Shown here one piece after another: positions 26,272 through 34,426 of a DNA stretch of 64,000 nt (its first letter is position 1; the number at the start of each line of letters is the position of its first letter). Source of the DNA: Verrucomicrobiales bacterium. GTDB lineage: Bacteria; Verrucomicrobiota; Verrucomicrobiae; Limisphaerales; UBA1100. The position numbers were made by a program, and so were the translations under genes. The notes under the pieces are model-generated. The model worked only from the letters and a program-made list of their open reading frames with translations, was not told where the DNA came from and ran no database searches. The stretch covers positions 1 to 64,000 of the forward strand of contig PBLV01000046.1 in assembly GCA_002721895.1 (NCBI GenBank), read 5' to 3'.

Positions 26272-28083
26272 ATGAGCGCCGACGCCGCCTCCGGTTCCAC
26301 TCCCAAACTCACCCGCACCCAGTGGCTCATCTGCTTCATCGCCACTATCGGGTTCCTGTTCGACATCTATGAGCTGCTCATGCTGCCGCTCATCGGCAAG
26401 GACGCGCTGGTGGACCTCGCCGGCGTGAAGCCCGGCACACCGGAGTTCACCAGTTGGTTTCGCCTCATCTTTTTTGTGCCGGCCATTTGCGGCGGCATCT
26501 TCGGCCTGCTGGGCGGATACCTTACGGACCTCTTCGGCCGGCGGCGCGTACTCACCTTTAGTATCCTGCTCTATGCCTTCGCCGCATTCTTTGCCGGCTT
26601 TTCCACCACGCCTTATCAACTGCTCTTCTTCCGCTGCCTGGTGTTCATCGGCGTGTGCGTCGAGTTCGTGGCCGCGGTTGCGTGGCTCGCTGAATTGTTT
26701 CCCAACCAAGTGCAGCGCGAAAAGGTGCTGGGATACACTCAAGCCTTCTCCTCCGCTGGCGGGCTGACGGTGGCCATCGTCTACGGCTACCTTTCCCAGA
26801 ATGCCGCCACCCTGCCGGACATCCCCGGCTGGTTTGCCGGATTCCTCGGGGATATTCCTGAGGAGAGCAATCAGGCCGTCTGGCGCTACACGCTCATGAG
26901 CGGTCTCATCCCGGCCATCCCGCTCATCATCATACGGCCGTTTCTGCCCGAATCGCCCCAATGGCAGAAAAAAAAGGAGTCCGGCCAACTTAAGCGCGCC
27001 AGCCTCGCCGAGCTTTTTACGCCCCAGCTGAAAAAGACCACCCTCGTCATCACCGTCTTGTTTGCCTTGGCCTATGGCGGCGCGTTTGGCGCGGTGCAGC
27101 ACATGCGCCTCATCCTGCCCAAGACGCCCGAGGTGGCCGAGGCTTCCAAGCAGGCCGAGACGGATGCTAAGGCCGCTGCGGTGAAGGCAGGCAAGGAAGG
27201 AAAGCCAGTGGCCATTGCCGGGCGGGTTGCCTTCAAGAACAAGGAAGGCGACTACACGGCGCGCGTCACCAAGACGCAGGAAGTCGGCGGCCTGTTCGGC
27301 CGGGCGATGATGGCGCTGATCATCGTCGTCGTCGTCGCCCGCGGCAGCGCCACCATGTTCGCCTGCGTGGGCTGGACCGTGCTCTCGGCGTTTCTCATCT
27401 TTGAATCCATGATGGGCTTCGGCTTCAAATTGGGCCCCAATGCAAGCCTCGCTGCCGCCCACCTCGGCTGCGTAGGCAACGGCCTGCTCTATGGCGGCAT
27501 CATCGGCATTCCCGTCTACTACCTCATCACCGCCCTCACCGGGTTCTTAAAGGACGCCCCCGTGCGCTCCATCCTGCGCGCCTTCCAGCTGCCCGGCATC
27601 ATCCTCATGCCTCTCATCTTCAGCACCCTCATTGCCAACAGCCTCACCACCGCCTACATCGGCATGTTCATCGCCGGCATGCTCGTCGTCGGCCAGTTCA
27701 CCTTCTGGGGCAATATGCTCCCGCGCTACTTCCCCCTCCACCTGCGCGGCACCGGCGAGAGCTTTGCCGCCAACATCGGTGGCCGCCTCATCGGCACCAG
27801 CTTCGCCTTCGTCGTCTTCACCGTCACCGACCAAAAATGGCAGGGCATCTTCCCTGAGAACCTGCACGGCGAAGCCGGCTTCCCCATGCGCGTCGCTTAC
27901 ACCACCGCCGCCATCGGTTTCTTCGTATTTGTCGCCGGCTGGCTGATCGCCGCCAAGCTTCCCGACCCCCAATACGGCGACCACGAAGCCGAGGACGCCG
28001 ACGATGACGAGGAGGACAAAAAGGAAACCGTCCCCTTGGACGACGTCGGCAGCGATGAAGAGAAATCTGGCGAGAAGGACTAA
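26272..28083 (+). CDS. MFS transporter with an extra charged loop and acidic tail
   Basis: 603 residues, about 12 membrane helices. The N-terminal half has the MFS motif A (GGYLTDLFGRRRVL) and RWLAELFP-type segment (AWLAELFPNQVQREKVLG) resembling sugar/metabolite porters. Residues about 280-335 form a hydrophilic Ala/Lys-rich insert (EASKQAETDAKAAAVKAGKEG) between helices, and the last 40 residues are almost entirely acidic (EDADDDEEDKK). Substrate unknown. The TAA overlaps an alternative ATG of the downstream antitoxin region. Confidence 0.85.
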   Translation: MSADAASGSTPKLTRTQWLICFIATIGFLFDIYELLMLPLIGKDALVDLAGVKPGTPEFTSWFRLIFFVPAICGGIFGLLGGYLTDLFGRRRVLTFSILLYAFAAFFAGFSTTPYQLLFFRCLVFIGVCVEFVAAVAWLAELFPNQVQREKVLGYTQAFSSAGGLTVAIVYGYLSQNAATLPDIPGWFAGFLGDIPEESNQAVWRYTLMSGLIPAIPLIIIRPFLPESPQWQKKKESGQLKRASLAELFTPQLKKTTLVITVLFALAYGGAFGAVQHMRLILPKTPEVAEASKQAETDAKAAAVKAGKEGKPVAIAGRVAFKNKEGDYTARVTKTQEVGGLFGRAMMALIIVVVVARGSATMFACVGWTVLSAFLIFESMMGFGFKLGPNASLAAAHLGCVGNGLLYGGIIGIPVYYLITALTGFLKDAPVRSILRAFQLPGIILMPLIFSTLIANSLTTAYIGMFIAGMLVVGQFTFWGNMLPRYFPLHLRGTGESFAANIGGRLIGTSFAFVVFTVTDQKWQGIFPENLHGEAGFPMRVAYTTAAIGFFVFVAGWLIAAKLPDPQYGDHEAEDADDDEEDKKETVPLDDVGSDEEKSGEKD

Positions 28084-28142
28084 TGTCCCGTTGCCGGACT
28101 TTCCACTTGCTCAAAGGTGTAACCGGTGACACTTTCGTGGGC

Positions 28143-28370
28143 ATGGAACAAGTCAGCATCAAGGAACTCCATGCCCGCACTGGCCAAGTTGTGCGAAATG
28201 CGGGACAGGTGCCCGTGCTCATCACCGAACGAGGCAAGGTGGTCGCACAAATCGGCCCCGCTCAAGCACAGCTAAATAACGCTCCCTTCCCCAAGCGCGC
28301 CGCCCGTTCCCTGCCCGCCACTGGTCAAGACAGCACCTCGCTCATTTCCGCTGACCGCGACGGCCGCTGA
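28143..28370 (+). CDS. Phd/YefM-type antitoxin of a VapC pair
   Basis: 75 residues from ATG 28143 (MEQVSIKELHARTGQVVRNAG), the usual start of this family; an ATG at 28083 overlapping the MFS stop would add 20 atypical residues. The N-terminal part is the DNA-binding fold of Phd/YefM antitoxins (VPVLITERGKVVAQIGP), the C-terminal third is polar and probably wraps the toxin. TGA overlaps the toxin ATG (TGATG). It probably autorepresses the operon; no clear operator was seen. Confidence 0.82.
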   Translation: MEQVSIKELHARTGQVVRNAGQVPVLITERGKVVAQIGPAQAQLNNAPFPKRAARSLPATGQDSTSLISADRDGR

Positions 28371-28804
28371 TGTACCTCGACACCTCCTACATTGTAAAAG
28401 CCTACCTGCGGGAGCCCGGCACGCCCGCCATCCTGCGCTTGTTGGCCGGCCGCACCGACCTCAGTTCCTGTGCCCACGCCCGCGTGGAACTCTACTCCGC
28501 CATCACCCGCCAACAGCGCGATGGCCATCTCGCGCCCCGCGCCGCCCAAAAGGCCATTGCCAGTTTCGAGCAGGATTGCCAGGCCGGCCGCTGGTTCTGG
28601 TGGCCCATGGATGAAAACTTAATTCGGGAAACCTGCCTGCGCCTCCAATCCATTGGTGCGGTGTCGCCGGCGCGCACGCTCGATGCCCTCCACCTCACCT
28701 GCGCCGCCATGCATGGCTTCGAGGAAATCCACTCCCACGACCGGCACATGATTGCCGCCGCTCCCAGTTTCGGCCTCACTGGCATCGACATCATCGAGGA
28801 CTGA
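28370..28804 (+). CDS. vapC: PIN-domain ribonuclease toxin (VapC family)
   Basis: 144 residues. The four acidic active-site residues of PIN domains are present: Asp4 (YLDTSY), Glu40 (ARVELYS), Asp105 (TLDALHL) and Asp124 (HSHDRHM). It should cleave RNA, classically tRNA or rRNA, when not bound by the antitoxin. One-base overlap with the antitoxin fits a toxin-antitoxin module. The segment has no sign of transfer such as flanking repeats. Confidence 0.9.
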   Translation: MYLDTSYIVKAYLREPGTPAILRLLAGRTDLSSCAHARVELYSAITRQQRDGHLAPRAAQKAIASFEQDCQAGRWFWWPMDENLIRETCLRLQSIGAVSPARTLDALHLTCAAMHGFEEIHSHDRHMIAAAPSFGLTGIDIIED

Positions 28805-28817
28805 CCCGCACCGGCCC

Positions 28818-29810
28818 TTACGGCTTCAAGACAATCTTCCCCGACAACGTCCCTGCCAGCCCGATCGTGTTCTCCTCCTGCAACCGGTGCGCCGCCGCCG
28901 TCTCCTCCAGTGGCAGCACGCGGTCGATGTTCGCTTTTAATTTGCCCTCCGCCAGCCAGCGGTTGATGTCCTCCCCGCACCGCCGCTGCTCCTCCGCGCT
29001 GTAGTTGAACAACGCGAATCCCAGCACCGACGCATCCCGCACATACAACGGCCCCACCGGCAACACCGGCCGCGCTTCGCGCCCCGCCATCACCACCACC
29101 CGTCCTTTGGTCGCCAAGAGCGGCACCACTGCCTCCAGGTCCGTCTCCCGCCGCGTCTCCCAAAACACATCCACCCCGTCCGGCGCCGCCTCCCGCACCC
29201 CCGCCGCCACATCCTCCTCACGATAATTAAACACCACGTCCGCCCCGAACCCCTCCGCCTTGGCCACCCGCTCCGCGCTCCCCGCCGTCGTCAATACCCG
29301 TGCCCCCAGCGCCTTCCCCATCTGCACCACCATCGACCCCACCCCACCAGCGCCCCCATTCACAAACACCGTCTCCCCCGCCTGGACATCTGCCTTTAAC
29401 ACCAGCCCCACATGCGCCGTCAACCCCACCAGTGCCACCGCCGCCGCCTCCTCATCACTCACCCCCACCGGCGTCGCATGAAGCCACTCCGCCCCCACGC
29501 AAACCAACTCCGCTGCCGTCCCCTGCCGCCCGTGCCCACCTTGATTCGCCCCCCAAACCCGATCCCCCACCTTCCACCCATCCACACCCTCGCCAATTCC
29601 CTCCACCGTCCCCGCAAAATCACTCCCCACCACAAACGGTGCCGGCAACTCTGCCGCCACCATCCCCCCCCGCACATAAGTATCAATCGGATTCACCGAA
29701 GCCGCCCCCACCCGCACCAACACCTCCCCCGTCCCCGGCGCGGGATCCGGCAATTCCCCCACTTGAATCCTCTCCGGCCCACCCGTCTCTTCAATGTATG
29801 CAGCTTTCAT
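28818..29810 (-). CDS. NADPH:quinone reductase / zinc-free MDR alcohol dehydrogenase
   Basis: 330 residues of the medium-chain dehydrogenase/reductase family: N-terminal GroES-like fold (EVLVRVGAASVNPIDTYVRGG), VGSDFAGTVEGIGEGV and the NADPH-binding VNGGAGGVGSMVVQMG. No structural or catalytic zinc cysteines are visible, matching the quinone oxidoreductase (Qor) branch. Begins three bases after the stop of the Gfo/Idh gene upstream. Third codon positions are strongly G-rich, the opposite of the neighbouring gene. Confidence 0.88.
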   Translation of the reverse strand: MKAAYIEETGGPERIQVGELPDPAPGTGEVLVRVGAASVNPIDTYVRGGMVAAELPAPFVVGSDFAGTVEGIGEGVDGWKVGDRVWGANQGGHGRQGTAAELVCVGAEWLHATPVGVSDEEAAAVALVGLTAHVGLVLKADVQAGETVFVNGGAGGVGSMVVQMGKALGARVLTTAGSAERVAKAEGFGADVVFNYREEDVAAGVREAAPDGVDVFWETRRETDLEAVVPLLATKGRVVVMAGREARPVLPVGPLYVRDASVLGFALFNYSAEEQRRCGEDINRWLAEGKLKANIDRVLPLEETAAAHRLQEENTIGLAGTLSGKIVLKP

Positions 29811-29813
29811 GTT

Positions 29814-30836
29814 TTAGTTATTCGTTTGCGGTAACTCCACCATGGCGCCGGTGGTGGCGGACTTGGCGCCGGCTTGGAGAATTTCCTGGGCGTCGCGGCA
29901 GGGGGTGGGTTGGCAGAGGTCTTGGAAGGGGGTGCCGGTCTCGAGGGCGTTTAAAAAATGGGCGATGGGGTCGGTGAGGTGGGGCGGGGTCTTGGGGAGG
30001 TCGAATTCGCGGCCCTCGGGGTGCTTCTCCGTGGCGAGAAGCAGGCGGCCTTCGTCGGGCTCGGCGAGGAGGGTGCCTTGGGTGCCGTAGATTTGGGTGT
30101 GGTAATTGGTTAGCTTGTCGATCTGCGTCCAGCTGGCCTCGGCGATGCTGAGGGCGTTGGGGTATTGCATTAAAAGGACGGCGTTGTCCTCGGCGTCGAG
30201 GTCGGTCTTGACTAGGTTGCCGGCGACGGCGGTGACGCTGTGCGGGCGGCCAAGGAGCACGCGGGAGAGAATGGCGCCGTAGCAGCAGTAGTCGATGAGG
30301 GCGCCGCCGCCGTTACGGTTGGGGTCGTAGAGCCAGTCGCAAAAATATTCACTGGCGCCCATCTCGCGGGGGCCCTGATGGGCGGCGCGGTAGCGGACTT
30401 GCCAGAGGTCGCCGATCTCGCCGATGAGCGCGAGGGCGAGGGCCTGCTGGATTTGCGGCCACCACGCAATGGGCCAGTTGACCATCAGGCGCCGGCCGGT
30501 GGCGTCGGCGGCTTTTAACAGGGCGTCGGCGCCCTCGAGGTCGGCGGCGAGGGGTTTCTCGATGAGCACGTGCCAGCCGCGCTCGAGGGCACGCACGCCT
30601 TCCTCGGCGCCGGCGCGGTTGTTGCCGTAGATTAAAACCGCGTCAAGGGTTTCGCCGGCGGCCATCTCGGTGGCGTCGGTGTAGGTGGCCACGCCGTACT
30701 CCCTCTCGGCGCGCTCGAGGAGAGGGGGCTGCAGGCTGGTGGCAGCGATGAGTTCCACGTCGTCGCGCGCGACGGCGGTGGGCAACACATCCCACACGTG
30801 GTCATGCGAAAGGCCGATGATGCCAAGGCGTGTCAT
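29814..30836 (-). CDS. Gfo/Idh/MocA-family oxidoreductase
   Basis: 340 residues, cytoplasmic. N-terminal Rossmann start RLGIIGLSHDHVWDV replaces the canonical GxGxxG with GLSHDH, as in some family members. VLIEKPLAADLEGA carries the EKP motif near residue 93. The C-terminal domain has WLYDPNRNGGGALIDYCCYGA, where DxxxxGGGxxxDxxCH-like residues line the active site. Sugar or inositol-type substrates are typical; the actual one is unknown. The gene is divergent from the esterase at 30920. Confidence 0.88.
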   Translation of the reverse strand: MTRLGIIGLSHDHVWDVLPTAVARDDVELIAATSLQPPLLERAEREYGVATYTDATEMAAGETLDAVLIYGNNRAGAEEGVRALERGWHVLIEKPLAADLEGADALLKAADATGRRLMVNWPIAWWPQIQQALALALIGEIGDLWQVRYRAAHQGPREMGASEYFCDWLYDPNRNGGGALIDYCCYGAILSRVLLGRPHSVTAVAGNLVKTDLDAEDNAVLLMQYPNALSIAEASWTQIDKLTNYHTQIYGTQGTLLAEPDEGRLLLATEKHPEGREFDLPKTPPHLTDPIAHFLNALETGTPFQDLCQPTPCRDAQEILQAGAKSATTGAMVELPQTNN

Positions 30837-30919
30837 GCGCGCCGAGTGTGCGGCGATCGACGGCAGGCCTCAAATCTTTTCGTTTTGAACGGCGGCGACG
30901 AATGGCGCACAGTCGGCAG

Positions 30920-31801
30920 ATGCGCATTCTCTTGGCAATGGTAGTAATGACGTACGGGCTGGTTTCCGCGCAGGCGATGGAACCGTGGAAGATAATGAAA
31001 TTATGGCCGGGCGTAGCGCCGGGCGAACGGGGGGACATCGGCCCAGAAGGCGAACGGCCGCCGCGGCCGGGCCAGCGGAAGGTCATCCGCATTCAAAATG
31101 TTAGCGCGCCAACGCTCTCGGTGTTCAAGGCCAAGAAACCGAACGGGGCGGCGGTGGTGATTTGCCCAGGCGGCGGCTACTCGATTCTCGCCTGGGATCT
31201 GGAGGGCACGGAAGTGGCAACGTGGCTGAACGGCATCGGGGTGACGGCGGTTGTTTTAAAGTACCGCGTACCGCGCCGCAGGGACCGCGCCAAGCACGGC
31301 GCACCGTTGCAGGACGCCCAACGTGCGCTGGGCCTGACGCGCCACAACGCAAAGGCATGGGGCATCGACCCGAACCGCATCGGCATTCTGGGTTTTTCCG
31401 CGGGCGGCCATCTCTCCGCCACGACGATGACAAACCATCGGAAGCGCACTTATCCCCGCATCGATGCCGCCGATGACACAAGTTGCCGGCCAGATTTCGG
31501 TGTGCTGATCTATCCCGCCTATCTCGTCGACAACGAAACGAAAACGAAGCTCGTGCCCGAGGTACCGGTGGACAAGGACACTCCGCCGGCGATCTTCATC
31601 CACGCCGGCGACGACCGCGTCACCGCCGACAGCAGCGTGCAAATGTGGCTGGCCCTGCGCCGCGTGGGCGTGCCCTCGGCGCTGCACATCTTTCCGCACG
31701 GCGGCCACGGCTACGGCCTCCGGCCGTCCAGAGACCCGGTGTCGGGCTGGCCCAAGCTGGTGGAAGGCTGGCTGCATCGGACGGGTGTTATGAATCCCTG
31801 A
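30920..31801 (+). CDS. Secreted alpha/beta hydrolase (BD-FAE / acetyl xylan esterase-like)
   Basis: 293 residues from ATG 30920, which starts a signal peptide (MRILLAMVVMTYGLVSAQA). An upstream ATG at 30830 would overlap the divergent gene and hide the signal. The lipase-like core has CPGGGYSILAWDLEG (oxyanion hole), GILGFSAGGHL with the nucleophilic Ser, HAGDDRVTA (Asp) and PHGGHGYGL (His). It may deacylate plant or algal polysaccharides, in keeping with the sulfatase and DUF1080 proteins. Confidence 0.88.
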   Translation: MRILLAMVVMTYGLVSAQAMEPWKIMKLWPGVAPGERGDIGPEGERPPRPGQRKVIRIQNVSAPTLSVFKAKKPNGAAVVICPGGGYSILAWDLEGTEVATWLNGIGVTAVVLKYRVPRRRDRAKHGAPLQDAQRALGLTRHNAKAWGIDPNRIGILGFSAGGHLSATTMTNHRKRTYPRIDAADDTSCRPDFGVLIYPAYLVDNETKTKLVPEVPVDKDTPPAIFIHAGDDRVTADSSVQMWLALRRVGVPSALHIFPHGGHGYGLRPSRDPVSGWPKLVEGWLHRTGVMNP

Positions 31802-31810
31802 TTCCCTGCC

Positions 31811-31834
31811 AACAACTCGCGCTTGCGGGTTGTT
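31811..31834 (+). terminator. Hairpin between the esterase and bioB
   Basis: Stem AACAACTCGC / GCGGGTTGTT (ten pairs, one G-T) with a GCTT loop. There is no T-tract afterwards, so it could be a Rho-type end, an mRNA-stabilising hairpin or an attenuator ahead of bioB. Confidence 0.35.
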
Positions 31835-31859
31835 AGAGCCGGGTTTAGGCTCGTCAACC

Positions 31860-32930
31860 ATGAACGGGCTGCAGGTTGACGAGCAAATCGCTAGGCTGGG
31901 GCGGCGGGTGATTGCCGGGGAGGCAATTGACCGCGAGGAGGCGTTGTTCCTGTTTCAACTGGAGAACTCGGCAGACATTCATACGCTGCTTTCGTGGGGC
32001 AACCGGATTCGCGAAAATTTCAAGGGAAACAAGATTCACCTGTGCTCAATCGTCAATGCCAAAGCGGGGGCTTGCTCGGAGAATTGTTCATTTTGCGCAC
32101 AGTCAGCAGCATACCAGACGGGGTCGCCCCGATATGGATTCGTGGACCCAGAGCCCGTGGCGGAGGCGGGCGAAGAGGCCAACCGGAATGGGGTGACAGC
32201 CGTGGGCTTGGTGGCGGCATGGCGTGGCTTGAAAGAAGGCCCCATGCTGGATGAGGTCTGCGACCGCATCCGGGAAATGAAGGATCAGGGCAAAACGCGG
32301 CCGGATGCCTCATTGGGATTGATTGAGAGCCAAGCCGTGGCGGACCGCCTGAAGGAAGCGGGCTTAGAATGTTACGGACATAACTTGGAAAGCTCGGAGC
32401 GTTTTTTCCCTGAGCATTGCACGACGCACTCTTATGCTGACCGGCTGAAAACGATCGGATTCTTGAAAAAGGCGGGCATCAAGATTTGCTCCGGTGGCAT
32501 CATCGGCATGGGCGAAACACAGGAGGACCGATGCGAGCTGGCGTTTGCGCTTCGAGAGGTGAACGCCAGCGTGGTGCCGATCAACATCCTGAACCCCATC
32601 GAGGGTACGCCGCTGGAAAATCAGGATCCGCTGCCGCCGCTGGAGATATTAAAGACCATCGCCTGTTTTCGGTTTATTTTGCCGGAGAAGGAAATCATGG
32701 TCGCCGGTGGCCGCACGGTAAATCTGCGCGATCTACAGAGCATGGTCTTTCAGGCCGGGGCCAGCGCGCTGATGGTGGGCAATTACCTGACGACTCTAAA
32801 TCAGCCGGTCGAAAAGGATCTCCAGATGCTTCGAGATTTGGGATTGGATCCCGACTGGGAGGAGGACGGTGGCGAGTGTGAATGCGAGAAAAACGAGTGC
32901 GAACCGGTCGCCGCCGTGAATGCCCAATGA
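31860..32930 (+). CDS. bioB: Biotin synthase
   Basis: 356 residues from ATG 31860; a TTG ten codons upstream lies in the preceding hairpin region. The radical-SAM cluster ligands are in ACSENCSFCAQ (Cys72, Cys76, Cys79), followed by the BioB elements GIIGMGETQEDRCELAF, ILNPIEGTPL and AGGRTVNLRDLQSMVF. It inserts sulfur into dethiobiotin. The last 25 residues form an acidic Cys-containing tail (ECECEKNECEP) unusual for BioB. The last codons and the stop lie inside a dispersed palindromic repeat. Confidence 0.95.
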   Translation: MNGLQVDEQIARLGRRVIAGEAIDREEALFLFQLENSADIHTLLSWGNRIRENFKGNKIHLCSIVNAKAGACSENCSFCAQSAAYQTGSPRYGFVDPEPVAEAGEEANRNGVTAVGLVAAWRGLKEGPMLDEVCDRIREMKDQGKTRPDASLGLIESQAVADRLKEAGLECYGHNLESSERFFPEHCTTHSYADRLKTIGFLKKAGIKICSGGIIGMGETQEDRCELAFALREVNASVVPINILNPIEGTPLENQDPLPPLEILKTIACFRFILPEKEIMVAGGRTVNLRDLQSMVFQAGASALMVGNYLTTLNQPVEKDLQMLRDLGLDPDWEEDGGECECEKNECEPVAAVNAQ

Positions 32931-32980
32931 TCAAGATCCAATGGATGGCCAAGCTCCAATGACCAATTGGATTTTGGGCA
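32921..32980. repeat. Palindromic repeat of the CCAATGACCAATTGG kind
   Basis: Arms TGCCCAA (32921-32927) and TTGGGCA (32974-32980) are perfect inverse complements; the interior is built of CCAATG, GGCCAAGC and CCAATTGG words. The bioB stop codon is at 32928-32930, inside it. The style resembles dispersed non-coding repeats seen between genes of environmental bacteria; a second copy was not seen here. Confidence 0.55.
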
Positions 32981-32999
32981 CTGTTGATTGAGCATTCCC

Positions 33000-33797
33000 A
33001 TGAACCCTCGCGGGCTCAACGATAACGGTTACCGCGGCAACCGCATCGACATCGACTCCGTTCTCACCGACTGCCTTACCGAGGCCGAGGCGCATGGCTG
33101 GTCGGTTCATTGGTTGCAGACGGGCAATGATCTGCGACTTCTCACGCTTCACCGCGCACCCGCCGAAGTTTGCCGAAGAATTTATCTTTCGTCGGGCATT
33201 CATGGCGATGAGCCCGCCGCGCCCTTGGCGATGTTGCGTTTGATTCGGGAAAATAAATGGCCGGCCAACGCTGAGCTTTGGCTGTGTCCCTGCCTGAATC
33301 CCACGGGCTTTCCCAACAACACCCGCGAAAACGCCGACGGCAAGGACCTCAATCGAGATTACAAACACCTGCGCACGCCGGAGATTGCCACGCATGTGGC
33401 CTGGCTAGAGACACTGCCGAACCTTGATTTCACCATCCAACTTCACGAGGATTGGGAGGCAAAAGGGTTTTACTTTTACGAACTGAAGATGGACGGCACA
33501 CCCACTGAGCCCCAGCGCGTGCTGGAGTCCGTCGAAGCCGTGTGCCCCATCGATCACTCGCCAGAAATCGACGGCCGCAAGAATGACCACGGCCTTATCA
33601 AGCCGGAGCTGGATCCCGCTGTGCGCGAACTGTGGCCGGAGGCTTTCTGGCTGGTAATGAATAAAACGCGGCTCAGTTATACCTGCGAGACACCGTCGGA
33701 TTTTGACATGGAAGTAAGAGTGGGCGCGTTGATGACGACGGTTCGTGTCCTTTTAACCACAGAGGCACAGAGCCCACAGAGAGAAACTAGCCCATAA
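33000..33797 (+). CDS. M14-family zinc carboxypeptidase-like / AstE-like protein
   Basis: 265 residues from ATG 33000. Zinc ligands appear in LSSGIHGDEPAAP (HxxE) and the later IQLHEDWE histidine; NPTGFPNNTRENADGKDLNRDY resembles the substrate-binding arginine segment, and SYTCETPSDF supplies the general-base Glu. It cleaves an amide or peptide bond at the C-terminus of small substrates; which is unknown. The last 13 or so residues (LLTTEAQSPQRE) are encoded by a palindromic repeat that also gives the stop codon. Confidence 0.85.
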   Translation: MNPRGLNDNGYRGNRIDIDSVLTDCLTEAEAHGWSVHWLQTGNDLRLLTLHRAPAEVCRRIYLSSGIHGDEPAAPLAMLRLIRENKWPANAELWLCPCLNPTGFPNNTRENADGKDLNRDYKHLRTPEIATHVAWLETLPNLDFTIQLHEDWEAKGFYFYELKMDGTPTEPQRVLESVEAVCPIDHSPEIDGRKNDHGLIKPELDPAVRELWPEAFWLVMNKTRLSYTCETPSDFDMEVRVGALMTTVRVLLTTEAQSPQRETSP

Positions 33798-33824
33798 CCT
33801 CTGTGTTCTCTGTGCCTCTATGGT
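33756..33824. repeat. Dispersed palindromic repeat, copy B (ACCACAGAG family)
   Basis: Arms of 27 bases (from 33756 and ending at 33824) match with three or so mismatches; they align with copy A at 15833. The left arm encodes the end of the M14-type protein and the stop codon falls in the loop at 33795-33797. Confidence 0.8.
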
Positions 33825-33833
33825 GAATCCACT

Positions 33834-34426
33834 TTACCGATACTTCCAGTTCTTCTCTTTCCCCTCGGCCATCCACTCGAGGGCGGTAGCGATGCGTTTT
33901 TCACGGGTGGCCTCGCGCTTGGCCTCGGTGATCCATTCCACGTATTCACGTTGGCAACTCGGAGAGAAATTCTCGAACGTTTTTTTGGCCTTCGCATTTT
34001 TGGCGAGGGCTTTCTTGAAATAATCCGGCACAGCCAAAGCCTTGCGCTTGGCGGGTTTGGGCGCCTTTTTACCACTGGCATTCAGGGCAACGGCTGCCTT
34101 GATGTATTTGACCATGATCTTGTCCCCCGCCAAGTCCTTCACGTCGGTGAGTTTTTCACCGTTCATGAATGACGCGCCATCGTGGCGGAACAGACCATCC
34201 GGATCGTCCATCTCCTTCGCACATGCGCCTTGAAGGCCACCATGCCAGCCACGATGCCCTCATGCATGAAAGTGGGGGCGTTCCACTTTATCTCCTCCTG
34301 AATCTCCGGACAGGCTTGATGAAACAGCTTTCGGATTTTCCTGAGAATCGGCTGAGCGAATGGCGCGGCTTCGGCAATGTATGCGTCGACTTTTGGGGAT
34401 GCGTTTTTCATTTTAGTTGATGACAT
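33834..34426 (-). pseudogene. Frameshifted YdeI/DUF1801-type gene
   Basis: Two overlapping frames make one gene. The 5' frame (start ATG 34426; VDAYIAEAAPFAQPILRKI ... GMVAFKAH) is a DUF1801 start; the 3' frame (LTDVKDLAGDKIMVKYIKAAV, FEAF-like FENFSPSCQREYVEWITEAKRE, RIATALEWMAEGKEKNWKY) is the YdeI/OmdA end. The break lies near 34211-34222, where the usual residues after FKAH that form the aromatic F-W-x-G core are missing. A small deletion, or a sequencing error, explains it. The start overlaps the stop of the upstream dehydrogenase by 14 bases. Residual function is unlikely if the break is real. Confidence 0.75.

Noticed and set aside
26257..27462. 401-residue frame on the minus strand
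   Set aside because: Antisense to the MFS transporter; Gly/His/Glu-rich without any family match.
29300..29977. Pro-rich 225-residue frame on the plus strand
   Set aside because: Low-complexity shadow of the G-rich wobble positions of the quinone reductase gene.
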